A stretch of DNA of 7,538 nucleotides. It comes from Chloroflexia bacterium (GTDB lineage: Bacteria; Chloroflexota; Chloroflexia; QHBQ01; JADMIH01). Below the pieces are notes generated by a model. The model saw only the letters and a program-made list of their open reading frames with translations, was not told where the DNA came from and made no database searches. Shown in pieces: positions 5,967-7,538 of this stretch. Location: positions 1-7,538 of the forward strand of contig JAICKM010000331.1 of the NCBI GenBank assembly GCA_025927935.1, in the 5' to 3' direction. Each line of letters begins with the position of its first letter. Position 1 is the first letter of the stretch. Position numbers and translations under genes: made by a program.

Positions 5967-7382
5967 ATGCAAAAGCTCCTAAATCGCTTACGCTTTCCCG
6001 GATCCGAGACGATCCAGTCGTTCATCGGACGGCGAATCCTGGCCGCCTTCAGTCTGATTCGCACGGCTATCCTGGTCACGGGTATCGCCAACGTGCTGCT
6101 GTTCCAGTATCTGGATGCCGCCGAGGTGCAGGAGCGCAACAAGACCGCCGAGCAAGGGACGCTGGCCCATCTCAGCTTCGTCATCGACACGCAGATCCAG
6201 GCTTATGAGAGCGCGGTCTGGGACACCGGCAAGCTACCGAGCACCGTGAGTACGGCGCGGGATCTTTATACCGGGGAGGCGACCAGTGATTTGCTGGCGC
6301 TGCGCCGGCTCCAACCGGCGCTGCTGGCCCCGAACGGGGCGTTGCATAACTTCGTACTGAGCTATCTACAACTCAACGACTTCTGGCTGGCCCTCGCCCC
6401 GGCGATCGAAGGCGGCACGGACCGGCAGCCGCTGCAAACTATGTGGCAGAGCCGGCAGGCGCTCATCACCACGGTGCCTGAGATGCTGGGCAACTACCGC
6501 GGGCAAGTGGACCAGGAGCAGCAGCAACTGCAACAAGCCAAGGCCAATGCCAAGCAAGGCGCGATCATCTTGAGCGGTATCATCGGTTTGATCAGCTTCG
6601 CCCTGTCGATCGCGCTGGCCGTCGTGCTTACGCGGCAGATCGTGCCGCCCGTGATCCGCCTGCGCGATGCGCTCCAGCAGGTCGCCGAGGGCAACCTCAG
6701 CCCGCAGGCCGCCGGACCGGGGCGCGACGAAATCAGCCAACTCCTGCGAACCTTTAATGCCTCGGTCGGTCGCTTGCGGGATTTGCTGCTGGCGGTTCGG
6801 GAGCAGGCGCAGGCGATTAGCGTGGAGTCCGGGCGGCTCAAGCAGGCATTTGCGGGCAATGGGCTGAATCAGCGGGAAGCGGCGGCGCTGCAAGACGCGC
6901 TGGCTGCCGCGGGGCAGTTGGCCGAGGCGACCGCCGGAGTGACGGTCCTCGCCGGCCCCGAGGCCCCGGTAGGCGGGGCCGATCTTCAGACGGCGGCGCC
7001 AGGCGTGAACGACGCTGCGGGCACCGAGATAGATTGGTTAGCAGAACAAGCAGCCGAGCGGGCGCGGGTGCTGGACGAATTGGGCCGGGCGGTGGAACAG
7101 ATCAGCGTCCGTCTCAGCGCCGTAACCAGCCGGTCGGATCGGTTGTTGAGCACGGTGACGGCCACCAGCGCGAACGGAGAATCGGATGGGGCGGGCCAGA
7201 GTGGGCTGGCGGACGAGCTTCAGGCACTGGACACCGATGCCCGCACCGCCGTCGCGCAATTAGAGGCCATAATTCAGCAAGTGCGTAGCACGCAGCGCAT
7301 GACGACGAACTCGCTCGCCAGCCTGGACCGGGCTGCGGGTTATTTGCGCGAGGCCATCGCGCAGTTTCGGTTGCCGGGGTGA
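5967..7382 (+). CDS. Membrane HAMP-domain receptor with helical sensor and no recognisable output domain
   Basis: The 471-residue protein has chemoreceptor-like architecture. TM1 lies at about 25-49, an all-helical extracytoplasmic domain of four-helix-bundle type at about 50-197, TM2 at about 199-222, and a HAMP domain at about 223-276. HAMP hallmarks are the proline after TM2, VAEGNLS (239-245) and DEISQLLRTFN (254-264). An Ala/Gly-rich linker (about 305-353) and predicted coiled coil (353-471) follow. The conserved hairpin tip of methyl-accepting proteins is not visible, nor are histidine kinase, cyclase or GGDEF motifs. It is either a degenerate chemoreceptor or a receptor acting through a partner. 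I chose the ATG at 5967 because AAGGGA precedes it by 6 bases; the in-frame ATG at 5952 has no ribosome-binding site and would add five residues. It is divergent from a solute-binding lipoprotein and overlaps the next gene. Confidence 0.8.
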   Translation: MQKLLNRLRFPGSETIQSFIGRRILAAFSLIRTAILVTGIANVLLFQYLDAAEVQERNKTAEQGTLAHLSFVIDTQIQAYESAVWDTGKLPSTVSTARDLYTGEATSDLLALRRLQPALLAPNGALHNFVLSYLQLNDFWLALAPAIEGGTDRQPLQTMWQSRQALITTVPEMLGNYRGQVDQEQQQLQQAKANAKQGAIILSGIIGLISFALSIALAVVLTRQIVPPVIRLRDALQQVAEGNLSPQAAGPGRDEISQLLRTFNASVGRLRDLLLAVREQAQAISVESGRLKQAFAGNGLNQREAAALQDALAAAGQLAEATAGVTVLAGPEAPVGGADLQTAAPGVNDAAGTEIDWLAEQAAERARVLDELGRAVEQISVRLSAVTSRSDRLLSTVTATSANGESDGAGQSGLADELQALDTDARTAVAQLEAIIQQVRSTQRMTTNSLASLDRAAGYLREAIAQFRLPG

Positions 7383-7459
7383 TTGGGGGCGCAACAGGCA
7401 AGGATCACGAGTTGGCGGCGCTACAGATCTTCCTGCGCAATGGGCGGGGCGCCGCCCCA
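7379..7459 (+). CDS. Start of a downstream gene, co-translated with the HAMP protein (fragment)
   Basis: A GTG at 7379 overlaps the HAMP gene stop codon as GTGA, the usual arrangement for translational coupling. The frame reads as plausible protein for about 27 codons, including an amphipathic DHELAALQIFLRNG stretch at about residues 8-21, before the sequence turns into G and C runs. There is no clear ribosome-binding site of its own. Product unknown; a signalling partner such as a response regulator, adaptor or kinase would fit the context but cannot be shown. The reading frame beyond 7460 is unreliable. Confidence 0.4.
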
Positions 7460-7538
7460 GGGGGGGGGAGGGGGGGGGGGGCCCCCCCCCCGCCAACCGG
7501 AGCCGCCCCAAGGGGGCAGGCCCCCCCCAGTGCGGCCG
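7460..7538. other. Homopolymeric G/C contig end, probably a sequencing or assembly artefact
   Basis: Nine G (7460-7468), one A, twelve G (7470-7481) and ten C (7482-7491) follow each other, with five G and eight C further on (7512-7528). Nothing like this occurs elsewhere in the window. The pattern suits low-quality read ends or two-colour chemistry poly-G joined to its reverse complement. Any reading frame here should be ignored. Confidence 0.7.

Overview
The window is high-GC bacterial DNA with short, often divergent transcription units. Two periplasmic solute-binding lipoproteins with Pro/Thr/Gly-rich linkers, a neopullulanase-like GH13 enzyme and Shine-Dalgarno (SD) driven starts would fit a heterotrophic member of the Chloroflexota. 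That assignment rests on overall style only, because no taxonomic marker is present. The last ~80 bases are homopolymeric G and C runs and look like the damaged end of a contig.

Left part (1-2572, minus strand): a GH13 alpha-glucan hydrolase (611-2572) lies upstream of a lipoprotein whose first 50 codons are visible (1-152) and which runs off the left edge. The 458 bases between them contain a good sigma-70-type promoter (511-539). It would give a ~350-nt 5' leader with several strong hairpins, some mutually exclusive. This leader is the most unusual element in the window. The two genes suggest uptake of an alpha-glucan or oligosaccharide and its cytoplasmic cleavage.

Middle part (2573-4424, plus strand): a 282-bp divergent intergenic region carries a near-consensus promoter for a class I SAM-dependent methyltransferase (2855-3631). 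A GC-rich hairpin and then an unrecognised small membrane protein with a proline-rich N-terminus (3780-4313) follow. The 111 bases from 4314 to 4424 separate convergent genes, and I see no clear terminator there.

Right part (4425-7538): a complete sugar-type solute-binding lipoprotein (4425-5795, minus) is divergent from a two-TM helical sensor/HAMP protein (5967-7382, plus). The HAMP protein ends in coiled coil, without a kinase domain or a recognisable chemoreceptor signalling tip. A GTGA stop/start overlap suggests a co-translated partner gene begins at 7379, but the sequence degrades before it can be identified. The 171-bp divergent spacer contains a sequence very like a sigma-54 promoter facing the HAMP gene. 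Binding protein, receptor and overlapping partner together could be a ligand-sensing module, which is inference from arrangement.
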